From Collinsella vaginalis (GTDB lineage Bacteria > Actinomycetota > Coriobacteriia > Coriobacteriales > Coriobacteriaceae), in contig NZ_LT838860.1 of NCBI RefSeq assembly GCF_900176655.1, positions 8,838 to 56,308 of the forward strand: a DNA stretch of 47,471 bases, given 5' to 3'. Below are positions 1-8,215 of the stretch, piece after piece. Under the pieces are notes generated by a model. It was given only the letters and a program-made list of their open reading frames with translations. It had not been told where the DNA came from and ran no database searches. A program made the translations under genes and the position numbers. Numbering within the stretch: the first letter of the stretch is position 1; each line of letters starts with the position of its first letter.

Positions 1-95
1 GCACCCTGGCCGAGCCGCCGCTCTCCAAGTCGGCCCTCTACCACCGGGTGCTCAGACTTGAGAAGCTCGCCGAGGCGGCGGGTCTCGAGGGCTGA
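1..95 (+). CDS. whiA: WhiA-like protein, 3' end only
   Basis: Only the last 31 codons are present, read from base 3 to the TGA at 93-95. The peptide contains PPLSKSALYHRVLRLEKL, which matches the C-terminal helix-turn-helix of WhiA, a sporulation/cell-division regulator conserved in Gram-positive bacteria. Position supports this, because whiA commonly lies just upstream of the gap-pgk-tpi cluster in actinobacteria. The rest of the gene lies outside the window, so the homing-endonuclease-like N-terminal domain cannot be checked. Confidence 0.75.
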   Translation, partial: TLAEPPLSKSALYHRVLRLEKLAEAAGLEG

Positions 96-170
96 TCCGC
101 GTGTGCGGGCACGGCGGAAGCCCTGTCAGCCACCCGCCCCACGTCCTTTTATGATGGGCTCTACAATATT

Positions 171-220
171 TCGAAGCGCTTCAATTTCTTTGCAATCTCC
201 AAAATCGTAAACGCTTCAAC
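171..220. promoter_or_regulatory. Two cre/LacI-type operator-like sites upstream of gapA
   Basis: A perfect 10-bp palindrome GAAGCGCTTC lies at 173-182, inside a sequence close to the LacI/CcpA-type operator (consensus TGNAANCGNTNNCA). A second related half, GTAAACGCTTCAAC, lies at 207-220, so the central CG dinucleotides are about 34 bp apart, roughly three helical turns. This spacing suits cooperative binding by a LacI-family sugar or catabolite regulator. No such regulator is encoded in the window, so the binding protein is inferred. Confidence 0.4.
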
Positions 221-251
221 GTCGTTGTACGCTCAAAAACGCGTCATGCAG

Positions 252-280
252 TGATTCGACTTTGGAAAAAAAGGTATATT
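252..280 (+). promoter_or_regulatory. Probable gapA promoter
   Basis: A good -10 hexamer TATATT lies at 275-280. The -35 is poor: TGATTC at 252-257 is 17 bp away. The position, 74 bp before the gapA start and just after the operator-like palindromes, fits a regulated promoter for the glycolytic cluster. Confidence 0.35.
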
Positions 281-353
281 AGGCGTGTGGTTAGTCTGCG
301 GGCCTGAGCGGCGGATAGAAGAGTCCACCGGGGCCCCACGAAAGGAGACACAC

Positions 354-1379
354 ATGGCAGTTAAGGTTGCTATCAATGGCTTCGGGCGCATCGGTCGTCT
401 GGCGTTCCGTCAGATGTTCGGTCATGAGGGTTCCGAGATCGTCGCTATCAACGACCTCACCTCGCCCGACATGCTCGCGTACCTGCTGAAGTACGACTCC
501 ACGCAGGGCAACTACTCCCGCGATCACGAGGTCTCCTCCACCGAGGACTCCATCATCGTCGACGGCAAGACCATCCGCATCTACAAGGAGGCCGACGCCA
601 ACAACCTCCCCTGGGGCGATCTCGACGTGGACGTCGTGCTCGAGTGCACCGGCTTCTACACCTCCAAGGAGAAGGCCCAGGCGCACATCAACGCCGGCGC
701 CAAGAAGGTCGTCATCTCCGCTCCGGCCGGCAACGACCTGCCCACCATCGTCTTCAACGTTAACCATGAGGAGCTGACGGCCGAGGACAACATCATCTCC
801 GCCGCCTCCTGCACCACCAACTGCCTGGCCCCGATGGCCAAGGGCCTGAACGACTTCGCCCCCATCGTGTCCGGCATCATGACCACCATCCACGCCTTCA
901 CCGGCGACCAGATGACTCTCGACGGCCCGCAGCGCAAGGGCAACAAGCGTCGCAGCCGCGCGGCCTCCCAGAACATCGTCCCCAACTCCACGGGTGCCGC
1001 CAAGGCCATCGGCCTGGTCCTCCCGGAGCTCAACGGCAAGCTCATCGGTGCCGCCCAGCGCGTCCCGACGCCCACCGGCTCCCTCACCAACCTCTACGCC
1101 GTCGTTGACAAGAAGGTCACCGCCGACGAGGTCAATGCTGCCATGAAGGCCTACGCCGCGACCATCTCCGACACCTTCGCCTACAACGAGGACGAGATCG
1201 TCTCCACCGACATCATCGGCGAGACCCACGGCTCCATCTTCGACGCCACCCAGACCATGGTCCAGGACCTCGGCAACGGCCAGAGCCTCGTGCAGGTCAC
1301 CTCGTGGTACGACAACGAGAACTCCTACACCTCCCAGATGGTGCGCACCATCAAGTACTTCGAGAAGTTCGTCGCCTAA
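354..1379 (+). CDS. gapA: Glyceraldehyde-3-phosphate dehydrogenase, type I
   Basis: Converts glyceraldehyde 3-phosphate, NAD and phosphate to 1,3-bisphosphoglycerate in cytosolic glycolysis. The 341-residue length is normal. The N terminus [17 protein letters not shown] is the NAD-binding Rossmann motif. The catalytic cysteine sits in [12 protein letters not shown] near residue 155, and the C-terminal [15 protein letters not shown] is typical. The ATG at 354 was chosen because it follows GAAAGGAG at 340-347; a longer open frame from 285 has no ribosome site and adds a non-conserved leader. It heads the gap-pgk-tpi cluster, with operator-like palindromes upstream suggesting sugar-dependent control. 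No cggR-like regulator precedes it. Confidence 0.97.
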   Translation: MAVKVAINGFGRIGRLAFRQMFGHEGSEIVAINDLTSPDMLAYLLKYDSTQGNYSRDHEVSSTEDSIIVDGKTIRIYKEADANNLPWGDLDVDVVLECTGFYTSKEKAQAHINAGAKKVVISAPAGNDLPTIVFNVNHEELTAEDNIISAASCTTNCLAPMAKGLNDFAPIVSGIMTTIHAFTGDQMTLDGPQRKGNKRRSRAASQNIVPNSTGAAKAIGLVLPELNGKLIGAAQRVPTPTGSLTNLYAVVDKKVTADEVNAAMKAYAATISDTFAYNEDEIVSTDIIGETHGSIFDATQTMVQDLGNGQSLVQVTSWYDNENSYTSQMVRTIKYFEKFVA

Positions 1380-1436
1380 GGTGGCGTTCGCTCGGATGCA
1401 CATCGCGTAAGATGCGCTCGTGAGGGGCGCGGCCAT

Positions 1437-1468
1437 GCGGCACACGGTGCCGGTGCCGCGTCCCTTTT
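1437..1468 (+). terminator. Hairpin with short T-run between gapA and pgk
   Basis: GCGGCAC (1437-1443) pairs with GTGCCGC (1453-1459) around a 9-nt loop, followed by GTCCCTTTTG. It is a weak terminator or an mRNA-processing and stability hairpin. Such a structure would let gapA be expressed more strongly than the distal genes. Confidence 0.4.
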
Positions 1469-1493
1469 GTTACCGCAACGGAAAGGAGACCCC

Positions 1494-2690
1494 ATGGCTT
1501 TCGCAAAGAAGACCATCCGCGACGTCGAGGTCGACGGCAAGCGCGTGCTCGTGCGCGTCGACTTCAACGTGCCGGTGGCCGACGGCGTGGTGGGCGACAC
1601 CACCCGCATCGAGGCCGCCCTGCCCACGATCAAGTACCTCGTGGAGCACAACGCCCGCGTCATCCTCATGAGCCACCTCGGCCGCCCCAAGGGCGACGGC
1701 CCCGAGGCCGCCTTCTCGCTCGCGCCCGTGGCCGAGAAACTCGCCGAGCTCTCCGGTCTGCCGGTCGCCTTCGTGGACGACACCTACGGTGAGCGCGCCG
1801 CCGCGGCCGTCGAGGCCCTCGAGCCCGGTCACGTACTCGTCCTCGAGAACGTCCGCTTCGACAAGCGCGAGAAGAAGAACGATCCCGAGATCGCCAAGAC
1901 CCTCGCCTCCTACGGCGACGTTTTCGTCCTCGACGCCTTCGGCACCGCCCACCGCGCCCAGGGCTCGGTCGTCGGCCCGGCTGAGTTCATCCCCGCCGTC
2001 GCCGGCTTCCTGCTCGAGAAGGAGGTCTCCACCCTCGGCGGCCTCTTCGCCGAGCCGAAGCGCCCCTTCGTCGCCATCCTCGGCGGCTCCAAGGTCTCCG
2101 ATAAGATCGGCGTCATCGACCGCCTGCTCGACACCGCGGACACCGTGATCGTCGGCGGCGGCATGGCCTACACCTTCGCCAAGGCCCAGGGCGGCCGCAT
2201 CGGCGACTCCCTCTGCGAGGACGACTGGACCGACCGCGCCCTCGAGATGCTTGACAAGGCCAAGAAGAACGGCGTCGAGTTCCTCCTCCCGATCGACAAC
2301 GTCATCGCCGACGCCTTCTCCGAGGACGCCAACACGAAGATTGCCAAGACCGGCGAGATCGAGGACGGCTGGCAGGGCCTGGACATCGGCCCTGAGACCG
2401 AGAAGCTCTTCGCGGACGCCATCGCCAAGGCCAAGACCGTCTTCTGGAACGGCCCCTGCGGCGTGTTCGAGATGGACAAGTTCGCCCACGGCACCAAGGC
2501 GATCGCCGAGGCCATCGCGGCCAACCGCGACTGCGACTCCGTGATCGGCGGCGGCGACTCCGTCGCGGCCGTGAACAAGTTCGGCCTGGCCGATCAGATG
2601 ACGTTCATCTCAACGGGCGGCGGCGCCTCGATGCAGCTCGTCGAGGGCAAGCCCCTGCCGGGAGTGGAGGCACTCAATGACGCAGAGTAA
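1494..2690 (+). CDS. pgk: Phosphoglycerate kinase
   Basis: Transfers the acyl phosphate of 1,3-bisphosphoglycerate to ADP. At 398 residues it has the usual length. The substrate-binding RVDFNVP lies near residue 20, SHLGRPKG follows, and the nucleotide-binding GGSKVSDK and the C-terminal IGGGDSVAAV and STGGGASMQL loops are intact. The ATG at 1494 follows GAAAGGAG at 1481-1488; an upstream ATG at 1467 lies before the ribosome site. The 3' end overlaps tpiA by 14 bp, so translation of the two is probably coupled. Confidence 0.97.
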   Translation: MAFAKKTIRDVEVDGKRVLVRVDFNVPVADGVVGDTTRIEAALPTIKYLVEHNARVILMSHLGRPKGDGPEAAFSLAPVAEKLAELSGLPVAFVDDTYGERAAAAVEALEPGHVLVLENVRFDKREKKNDPEIAKTLASYGDVFVLDAFGTAHRAQGSVVGPAEFIPAVAGFLLEKEVSTLGGLFAEPKRPFVAILGGSKVSDKIGVIDRLLDTADTVIVGGGMAYTFAKAQGGRIGDSLCEDDWTDRALEMLDKAKKNGVEFLLPIDNVIADAFSEDANTKIAKTGEIEDGWQGLDIGPETEKLFADAIAKAKTVFWNGPCGVFEMDKFAHGTKAIAEAIAANRDCDSVIGGGDSVAAVNKFGLADQMTFISTGGGASMQLVEGKPLPGVEALNDAE

Positions 2691-3498
2691 CCGCACCCTT
2701 CTCATCGCCGGCAACTGGAAGATGAACAAGGATCTTCCCGAGGCCGCCGAGCTCGCATCCCAGATCGTCGAGGCCCTGCCCGAGATCCCCGCGGGCGTCG
2801 AGGCGCTCGTCTGCCCGCCCACGGTCGACCTCAAATTCGCCGGCTGCCATGGCGGCATCGTGCAGAGCCCCATCAAGCTCGGTGCCCAGAACGTCTTCTG
2901 GGAGCCCTCGGGCGCCTACACCGGTGAGACCTCCGTGGCCATGCTCAAGTCCGTTCCCGTGGAGTACTGCATCATCGGCCACTCCGAGCGCCGCGAGTAC
3001 TTCCACGAGACTGACGAGGACCAGAACAAGAAGGCCCGCGCGCTGGTCGAGGGCGGCATCGTGCCCGTCTTCTGCTGCGGCGAGCCGGAGGAGGTCCGCG
3101 AGGCCGGCACCTACGTCGAGTACGTGACCGCCCAGGTGAAGGCCGGTCTCGAGGGCCTCGAGATCACGTCCGCCGATCAGCTGGTCGTCGCCTATGAGCC
3201 CATCTGGGCTATCGGCACCGGCAAGACCGCCACGGCCGATGACGCGCAGGAGGTCTGCGCGGCCGTCCGCGCCCAGCTCGCCGAGATCTTCGGCGCCGAG
3301 CTGGCCGACGGCATCCGCGTCCTCTACGGCGGCTCCGCCAAGCCCGGCAACATCGCCGAGCTCGTCTCCAAGCCCGATGTGGACGGTGCCCTCGTGGGCG
3401 GCGCCTCGCTCAAGGCAGAGGATTTCGCCGCGATGGTCAAGACGGCGGGGGAGGCCCGCAAGTCAGGGGCCTGCGCATACCGCAGCCTTCGACCGTAG
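2677..3498 (+). CDS. tpiA: Triosephosphate isomerase
   Basis: Interconverts dihydroxyacetone phosphate and glyceraldehyde 3-phosphate. The catalytic lysine (GNWKMN), histidine (IIGHSERR) and glutamate (VAYEPIWAIGTG) are all present, as is the phosphate-binding LYGGSAKP loop. The protein is 273 residues, slightly longer than the usual 250, with a non-conserved tail (KSGACAYRSLRP) after the last helix. The start lies inside the end of pgk, giving a 14-bp overlap. A strong terminator follows, closing the glycolytic operon. Confidence 0.97.
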   Translation: MTQSNRTLLIAGNWKMNKDLPEAAELASQIVEALPEIPAGVEALVCPPTVDLKFAGCHGGIVQSPIKLGAQNVFWEPSGAYTGETSVAMLKSVPVEYCIIGHSERREYFHETDEDQNKKARALVEGGIVPVFCCGEPEEVREAGTYVEYVTAQVKAGLEGLEITSADQLVVAYEPIWAIGTGKTATADDAQEVCAAVRAQLAEIFGAELADGIRVLYGGSAKPGNIAELVSKPDVDGALVGGASLKAEDFAAMVKTAGEARKSGACAYRSLRP

Positions 3499-3506
3499 CT
3501 GAGTCC

Positions 3507-3536
3507 GGGCCGTCCCTTCGGGGGCGGCCCGTTTTT
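3507..3536 (+). terminator. Intrinsic terminator of the gap-pgk-tpi operon
   Basis: GC-rich stem GGGCCGTCCC / GGGGCGGCCC with a TTCG tetraloop region, followed by GTTTTT. It lies 9 nt after the tpiA stop. Confidence 0.9.
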
Positions 3537-3602
3537 GCAGCGCGGTTCTGAGCATTCCGGCATTGACTTAATGGTTTTTCAGCAGGGGCGAATACGGTGC
3601 GC

Positions 3603-3608
3603 TATACT
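3603..3608 (+). promoter_or_regulatory. Probable secG -10 element
   Basis: TATACT at 3603-3608, 81 bp before secG and after the tpiA terminator. The only good TTGACT, at 3563-3568, is too far away (34 bp) to be its -35, so the promoter is only partly supported. Confidence 0.35.
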
Positions 3609-3688
3609 GTCACAGTTCGTTGAAATGTGTCTGCACCAATTCAATCTCTGTGATGCGGTGCGGTCTGCATGAAATGTAAGGAGTCCCG

Positions 3689-3943
3689 GTGGGTCCCGTT
3701 CAGTACATCATCCTCGTCGTGTGGGCGCTGTCCACAATCGCCCTCATCGCCCTCGTGCTCATGCATTCCGGCAAGGGTACCGGCGTGTCCGACATGATCG
3801 CCAGCTCGCTGTACAACTCGAATGCCGCCACGGGCGTCATGGAGCGCAATCTCGATCGGCTCACCGTCATCCTCGCCGGCGTGTTCACGCTCTGCGTGGT
3901 GCTTTGCATGTTCTTCTTCCCCCAGGGGATCGTCGGCATCTAA
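3689..3943 (+). CDS. secG: Preprotein translocase subunit SecG
   Basis: Small membrane subunit of the SecYEG channel that assists SecA-driven export. The 84-residue protein has two hydrophobic segments, about residues 5-25 and 57-80. They are joined by a loop containing the family motif MHSGKGTGVSD and NRLT-like residues (NLDRLTVILAG). The start is GTG at 3689, chosen because TAAGGAG lies at 3677-3683. Its position directly after tpiA is the usual arrangement in many Gram-positive bacteria. It has its own terminator. Confidence 0.93.
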   Translation: MGPVQYIILVVWALSTIALIALVLMHSGKGTGVSDMIASSLYNSNAATGVMERNLDRLTVILAGVFTLCVVLCMFFFPQGIVGI

Positions 3944-3971
3944 GTTCAGCCGGACAACAACGCATGTTTTG

Positions 3972-4002
3972 ACCGCAGTCCGCTCGGGCTGCGGTTTTTT
4001 TT
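3972..4002 (+). terminator. Intrinsic terminator after secG
   Basis: ACCGCAG pairs with CTGCGGT, extended inward by CCG/CGG, and is followed by a run of eight T. Confidence 0.9.
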
Positions 4003-4426
4003 ATGCCAGCTGCCAGATTATCCGAGAGCGCGCACCGCACTCACGTCCCTCGGATGAGCTGATCCGCAGGCATCTTGATGCGGGAACGGACGATGGGTTG
4101 GATCGAATCGGCCGAGCGATGACCAAACAAGATTGTTACAGCAGCGTTTCTGCAGTTATCTAACGAAATACTTACATATGCAATACTATGCAATATTCTA
4201 AGAGCATGTACTGTCGCACGATAAAGAATATTTGCGCGTTAGCCAAAATCAGTGGCTGCACCTGCCTAAAGTGCGCTAGAGTGAACAGAACGTCTCTTTG
4301 AGGTTCATTATCCAGCCTTGGGCCTGAGGGCGGCGTTGCGGGGTGGCGCTGCGTTGCGGCATACCGGGCAGGGGTCCCGGCCATGTTCGTCGTCTCCCCG
4401 GCGGCATTTTTAAGAAGGAGGATGGC
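4003..4426. other. Intergenic region with AT-rich direct repeat before the peptide transporter
   Basis: No convincing gene. Around 4155-4235 the base composition turns AT-rich. Two adjacent copies of TATGCAATA(C/T) lie at 4177-4186 and 4187-4196, which could be a regulator site. Further down, 4310-4405 is GC-rich and can fold (for example CCGG pairs around 4367-4380 and 4397-4402), so a structured leader before the transporter mRNA is possible. Confidence 0.4.
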
Positions 4427-6103
4427 ATGGCTGACACCAAGATCACCCGTCGCGCGTTCGTGGGTGGCTCGCTCGCCGCGGGCTCGCTGGCGTTTCTCGC
4501 TGCTTGCGGCCAGAAGGGCTCGCCCTCTGCGGGCGGCTCAAGTGCTGCGTCGGGCGGCGGAACGCTCAATTACTACCTGAACAACCCGGTCTCCATTGAC
4601 CCGTACAACGTTCAGGAGGACCAGGGCACCCAGGTCTGCTTCCAGCTGTTCGATACGCTGACCCTCTTCGACTTCGAGCAGGAGAAACTCGTCGGCCTCG
4701 CCGCTGAGAGCTGGGAGGCCAACGACGACGCCACGGAGTTCACCTTTCACCTCGTCGAGGGCGCCAAGTTCCACAACGGCGACCCGGTCAACGCCGAGGC
4801 GTTCAAGCGCGCGTGGACCCGTATCGTGAGCCCCAACTCCGCCGTCGCCACGGCCTACACGCCGAGCGAGATCTCCTACCACCTCTCCGTGGTCGAGGGC
4901 TATGACGCCCTCAACAAGGGTGAGACGGACGAGTTCACCGGTGTCACCGCGCCCGATGACAACACCCTCGTGGTGAAGCTCTCCTCTGCGTACGCCGACT
5001 TCGCCTACGTCTGCGCGCACCCGGCCTTGGCCCCGGTCCCCGAGGCCGCCGACACCGACGCCAAGGCGTTCTTCCGCGCCCCCATCGGCAACGGCCCGTT
5101 CAAGATGGACGGCAGCTGGGAGGACGGCCAGGAGATCAACGTCGTCCGCAATGACGATTACTACGGCGAGAAGGCCAAGCTGGACGGCGTCCACTTCGCG
5201 ATCTTCAAGGACGTGGAGACCGCCTACAAGGAGTTCCAGGCCGGCAACCTCGACGTCTCCGAGGTCCCCGTGGCCCAGATCGACGCCGCCAAGGCCGATC
5301 GCGGCGAGTCCAAGGACGGCTACACCATGGCTGCGGGCGAGCACATGCTCCTCGGCTCCGAGCCCTCGACCTACTATCTCACCTGCAACAACACGAAGGC
5401 GCCGTTCAACAACGCCGACCTTCGCAAGGGCATCTCCCTTGCCATCAACCGCGAGGCCATCTGCGAGACCATCTTCAAAGGCACCCGCACCCCGGCCGAC
5501 GGCATCGTTCCTCCGGGAATCGACGGCTACAAGGAGGGCGCATGGGAGTTCGCTGCCTATGACGTCGACAAGGCCAACGAGTACCTCGACAAGGTCGCCC
5601 CGATGTCCAACGGCTCCCGTGGCATCTCGCTGACGCTCTCCTACAACCAGGACGGCGGTCACAAGGAGATCATGGAGTCCGTCATCGGCGACCTCAACAA
5701 GGTCGGCATCGATGTCACCTCCGACACCCCCGAGTGGGCGGCGCTGCTCACCCAGTACCGTGACGGCAACTATGAGTTCGGCCGCCTCGGCTGGATCGCC
5801 GACTACCCGATCATGGACAACTTCCTCTACCCGCTGTTCCACACGGAGTCCATTGGCGGGGACAACAAGTCCGCGTACAGCAACACCGAGGTCGACCAGC
5901 TCATCAGCGAGGCTCGCGCCACGGTCGACAGTGCCGAGCGCATCGCGAAGCTGCAGGAGGCCGACGCGAAGATCGCCGCCGACTGCCCGGTCATCCCGCT
6001 GATGTTCTACACGCACGTGGTCGCCGGTTCCGACCGCATCTCCAAGCTCTACATCGACCCGCAGAAGCACGCTGATCTGGGGACCGCAGAGCTCACGGCG
6101 TAG
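4427..6103 (+). CDS. oppA: Peptide ABC transporter substrate-binding lipoprotein
   Basis: Extracytoplasmic solute-binding protein of family 5 (OppA/DppA type), expected to capture oligopeptides outside the cell. Residues 7-9 are TRR, followed by a hydrophobic stretch and a lipobox LAAC with the lipidated cysteine at 27. The double arginine suggests Tat export of a lipoprotein. Family features include the LVEGAKFHNGDPVNA region and the C-terminal PLMFYTH segment; total length is 558. The ATG at 4427 follows AAGGAGG at 4414-4420; the open frame extends upstream to 4343 but without a ribosome site. It heads a five-gene importer operon and is separated from the permeases by a hairpin. Confidence 0.93.
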   Translation: MADTKITRRAFVGGSLAAGSLAFLAACGQKGSPSAGGSSAASGGGTLNYYLNNPVSIDPYNVQEDQGTQVCFQLFDTLTLFDFEQEKLVGLAAESWEANDDATEFTFHLVEGAKFHNGDPVNAEAFKRAWTRIVSPNSAVATAYTPSEISYHLSVVEGYDALNKGETDEFTGVTAPDDNTLVVKLSSAYADFAYVCAHPALAPVPEAADTDAKAFFRAPIGNGPFKMDGSWEDGQEINVVRNDDYYGEKAKLDGVHFAIFKDVETAYKEFQAGNLDVSEVPVAQIDAAKADRGESKDGYTMAAGEHMLLGSEPSTYYLTCNNTKAPFNNADLRKGISLAINREAICETIFKGTRTPADGIVPPGIDGYKEGAWEFAAYDVDKANEYLDKVAPMSNGSRGISLTLSYNQDGGHKEIMESVIGDLNKVGIDVTSDTPEWAALLTQYRDGNYEFGRLGWIADYPIMDNFLYPLFHTESIGGDNKSAYSNTEVDQLISEARATVDSAERIAKLQEADAKIAADCPVIPLMFYTHVVAGSDRISKLYIDPQKHADLGTAELTA

Positions 6104-6115
6104 TTCAAGCGATAT

Positions 6116-6146
6116 TTGAGCGCAGACGTGTCTGGTCGGCTATACT
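6116..6146 (+). promoter_or_regulatory. Possible internal promoter before oppB
   Basis: TTGAGC (6116-6121) and TATACT (6141-6146) are separated by 19 bp, just after the oppA stop and ahead of the 13-bp hairpin. The -10 is good but the spacing is long. Confidence 0.35.
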
Positions 6147-6159
6147 GTTAGCTCGCATG

Positions 6160-6193
6160 ACGGGATGCCCGCTTGGCGGCGGGCATCCCGTTT
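6160..6193 (+). terminator. Perfect 13-bp hairpin between oppA and oppB
   Basis: ACGGGATGCCCGC (6160-6172) pairs exactly with GCGGGCATCCCGT (6179-6191) around a 6-nt loop, followed by only three T. It likely acts as a partial terminator or 3' stabiliser, giving the binding protein more transcript than the membrane components. Confidence 0.7.
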
Positions 6194-6222
6194 GGATTGT
6201 GTCCCTTCGATAGGGGAGAAGT

Positions 6223-7239
6223 ATGGGAAAGTACATCCTCAAGCGTGTGCTCCAGTTCATACCGGTCTTCCTGGGCGTGACCCTTATCCTGTTCGCGCTC
6301 CAGAACATCGTGCCGGGTGACCCGATCACTCTGATCGGCGGAGACAAGGCGCTGCCCCCCGAGACGGAGCTGCAGCTCCGTATCAAGTACAACCTGGTGA
6401 AGGTTGACGAGAACGGCAATGCCGTCCTCGATGCCAACGGCGATGCGGTTCCCACAAACACCTGGGAGCGCTACATCGGTTACATGGGAAACCTCCTGAA
6501 GGGTGACCTTGGCACCTCGTACCAGCGCAAGATCCCCGTGACGGAGATCTTCGCGCAGAAGTACCCCTACACGGTGAAGCTCGCGCTCTGTGCCATCGTG
6601 CTCGAGGCGATCATGGGCATCGGCGCCGGCATCATCTCGGCTGTGAAGCGCTACTCGTTCTGGGACACCCTGGTCACGTTGACCACCTCGGTGCTCGTTG
6701 CTGTTCCCGCCTTCTGGCTCGGCATGATCCTGCAACTCGTGTTCGGCGTGATCTTCAAGGTCATGCCCATCTCGGGTGCCGGTGGTGCGAGCTCGCAGTT
6801 CCAGGATTGGATGCACTACATCCTCCCCGCTATCACCCTCGCTTCTGTTTCCACGGCCTACACGGCGCGCATCATGCGCTCGCAGCTGCTCGATGTCATG
6901 AGCCAGGATTACATCCGCACGGCCAAGGCCAAGGGCCTCTCCAACCGCGCCATCATCTGGAAGCACGCGCTCAAGAACGCCCTCATCCCGGTCGTCACCT
7001 ATATCGGTGTGGACTTCGGCGCGATGCTCTCCGGCGCCATCCTGACGGAGACGGTCTTCAACTGGCCGGGGGTCGGCTATGAGATCTACCGCGCGATCTC
7101 GGGACGCGACTGGCCCATCGTCATGGGCGGCGTCACCCTTGTCGTCCTGGTGGTCATGGTCGTGAACCTGCTTGTCGATGTCAGCTACGGGTTCCTGGAT
7201 CCCAGGATCCGGTTCGACCGCTCCAGCAAGTCGAACTAA
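6223..7239 (+). CDS. oppB: Peptide ABC transporter permease, OppB/DppB type
   Basis: Inner-membrane channel half of the oligopeptide importer. The 338-residue protein begins with the family signature YILKRVLQFIPVFLGVTL. It carries about six hydrophobic segments and the EAA loop (YIRTAKAKGLSNRAIIWKHA) that docks on the ATPases, ending with VNLLVDVSYGFLDPRIR. A polar insertion around residues 58-82 (VDENGNAV and following) lengthens the first periplasmic loop. GGGGAG precedes the ATG. oppC starts 19 bp after its stop. Confidence 0.94.
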   Translation: MGKYILKRVLQFIPVFLGVTLILFALQNIVPGDPITLIGGDKALPPETELQLRIKYNLVKVDENGNAVLDANGDAVPTNTWERYIGYMGNLLKGDLGTSYQRKIPVTEIFAQKYPYTVKLALCAIVLEAIMGIGAGIISAVKRYSFWDTLVTLTTSVLVAVPAFWLGMILQLVFGVIFKVMPISGAGGASSQFQDWMHYILPAITLASVSTAYTARIMRSQLLDVMSQDYIRTAKAKGLSNRAIIWKHALKNALIPVVTYIGVDFGAMLSGAILTETVFNWPGVGYEIYRAISGRDWPIVMGGVTLVVLVVMVVNLLVDVSYGFLDPRIRFDRSSKSN

Positions 7240-7257
7240 GGCCCGGGGAGGAACACT

Positions 7258-8211
7258 ATGAGTACAATGCAAGAGCCGAGCCCCACCCAGCGGTCCGGCA
7301 TGGCAGCCAAGGCGGAGAAATCCTCCACCGAGGCGCCGCGCCCCTCGCGCACGCTCTGGGGCGACGCCTTCAAGCGCCTGCGCCGCAACAAGCTCGCCGT
7401 GGCGGCGATCATCTGGATCGTCTTCGTGGTGATCGTGGCGCTCACGGCAGATCTCTGGGCCCAGCAGCTGCTCGGCTCACCCACGTCGTCCGATTCCACC
7501 ACGCTGGCGCAGACGTCGCTGCTCGCCCCCAATGCGGAGCACCCCTTCGGTACCGACGCCCTCGGCCGCGACATCCTCGTCCGCGTCATCTACGGCGCGC
7601 GCGTGTCGCTGTCCGTCGGCATCATGGCTACGGCGATCTCCACGGTCATCGGCCTCATCTTGGGCGCCCTGGCCGGTTTCTACGGCGGGATCTGGGACAC
7701 GATCATCATGCGTGCCGCCGACATCTTCCTGGCCTTCCCCTACGTGCTTTTCGTCGTCTCGATGATCGCGGTCATCGGGCGCTCGCTCACGAACGTCTTC
7801 GTCGCTATCGGTATCCTCGGCTGGCCGTCCATCGCCCGCGTCTTCCGCTCGGCGATCCTCACGGTCAAGGAGAACGACTACGTGGATGCGGCGCGTGCGA
7901 TGGGCGCTTCTGACATGCGCATCATCTTCCGTCATATCTTCCCGAACTCCGTCGCCTCGATCGTGGTCTACGCGACCATGAACATCGGCGGCGCCATCCT
8001 GACCGAGAGCGCCCTGTCGTTCCTCGGCATGGGCGTCGTGCCGCCCACGCCCTCGTGGGGCACGATGATCCAGGACGGTCAGGCCTACCTCACGACCGCT
8101 CCGTGGATGATGATCATGCCCGGACTGGCCATCCTCTCGACGGTGCTCGCCTTCACCCTGCTCGGTGACGGCCTGCGTGACGCCCTCGACGTGAAGATGA
8201 AGGATGCGTAA
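7258..8211 (+). CDS. oppC: Peptide ABC transporter permease, OppC/DppC type
   Basis: Second channel subunit of the importer. At 317 residues it has the OppC N-terminal helix (SRTLWGDAFKRLRRNKLAV), the PFGTDALGRDILVRVIYGARVS motif typical of the family, and an EAA loop with DYVDAARAMGASDMRIIFRH. The C terminus LLGDGLRDALDVKMKDA is standard. The ATG at 7258 follows GGGGAGG (7245-7251). The stop at 8209-8211 lies 4 bp before the preferred oppD start, indicating coupled translation. Confidence 0.94.
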   Translation: MSTMQEPSPTQRSGMAAKAEKSSTEAPRPSRTLWGDAFKRLRRNKLAVAAIIWIVFVVIVALTADLWAQQLLGSPTSSDSTTLAQTSLLAPNAEHPFGTDALGRDILVRVIYGARVSLSVGIMATAISTVIGLILGALAGFYGGIWDTIIMRAADIFLAFPYVLFVVSMIAVIGRSLTNVFVAIGILGWPSIARVFRSAILTVKENDYVDAARAMGASDMRIIFRHIFPNSVASIVVYATMNIGGAILTESALSFLGMGVVPPTPSWGTMIQDGQAYLTTAPWMMIMPGLAILSTVLAFTLLGDGLRDALDVKMKDA

Positions 8212-8215
8212 ACCC

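Noticed and set aside
3563-3608. TTGACT and TATACT as one secG promoter
   Set aside because: The spacer is 34 bp, too long for sigma-70-type recognition.
291-6070. Long minus-strand open frames opposite gapA, pgk, oppA and similar genes
   Set aside because: They mirror highly biased GC-rich codon use in real genes; valine/aspartate/glycine-rich, with no motifs or ribosome sites.
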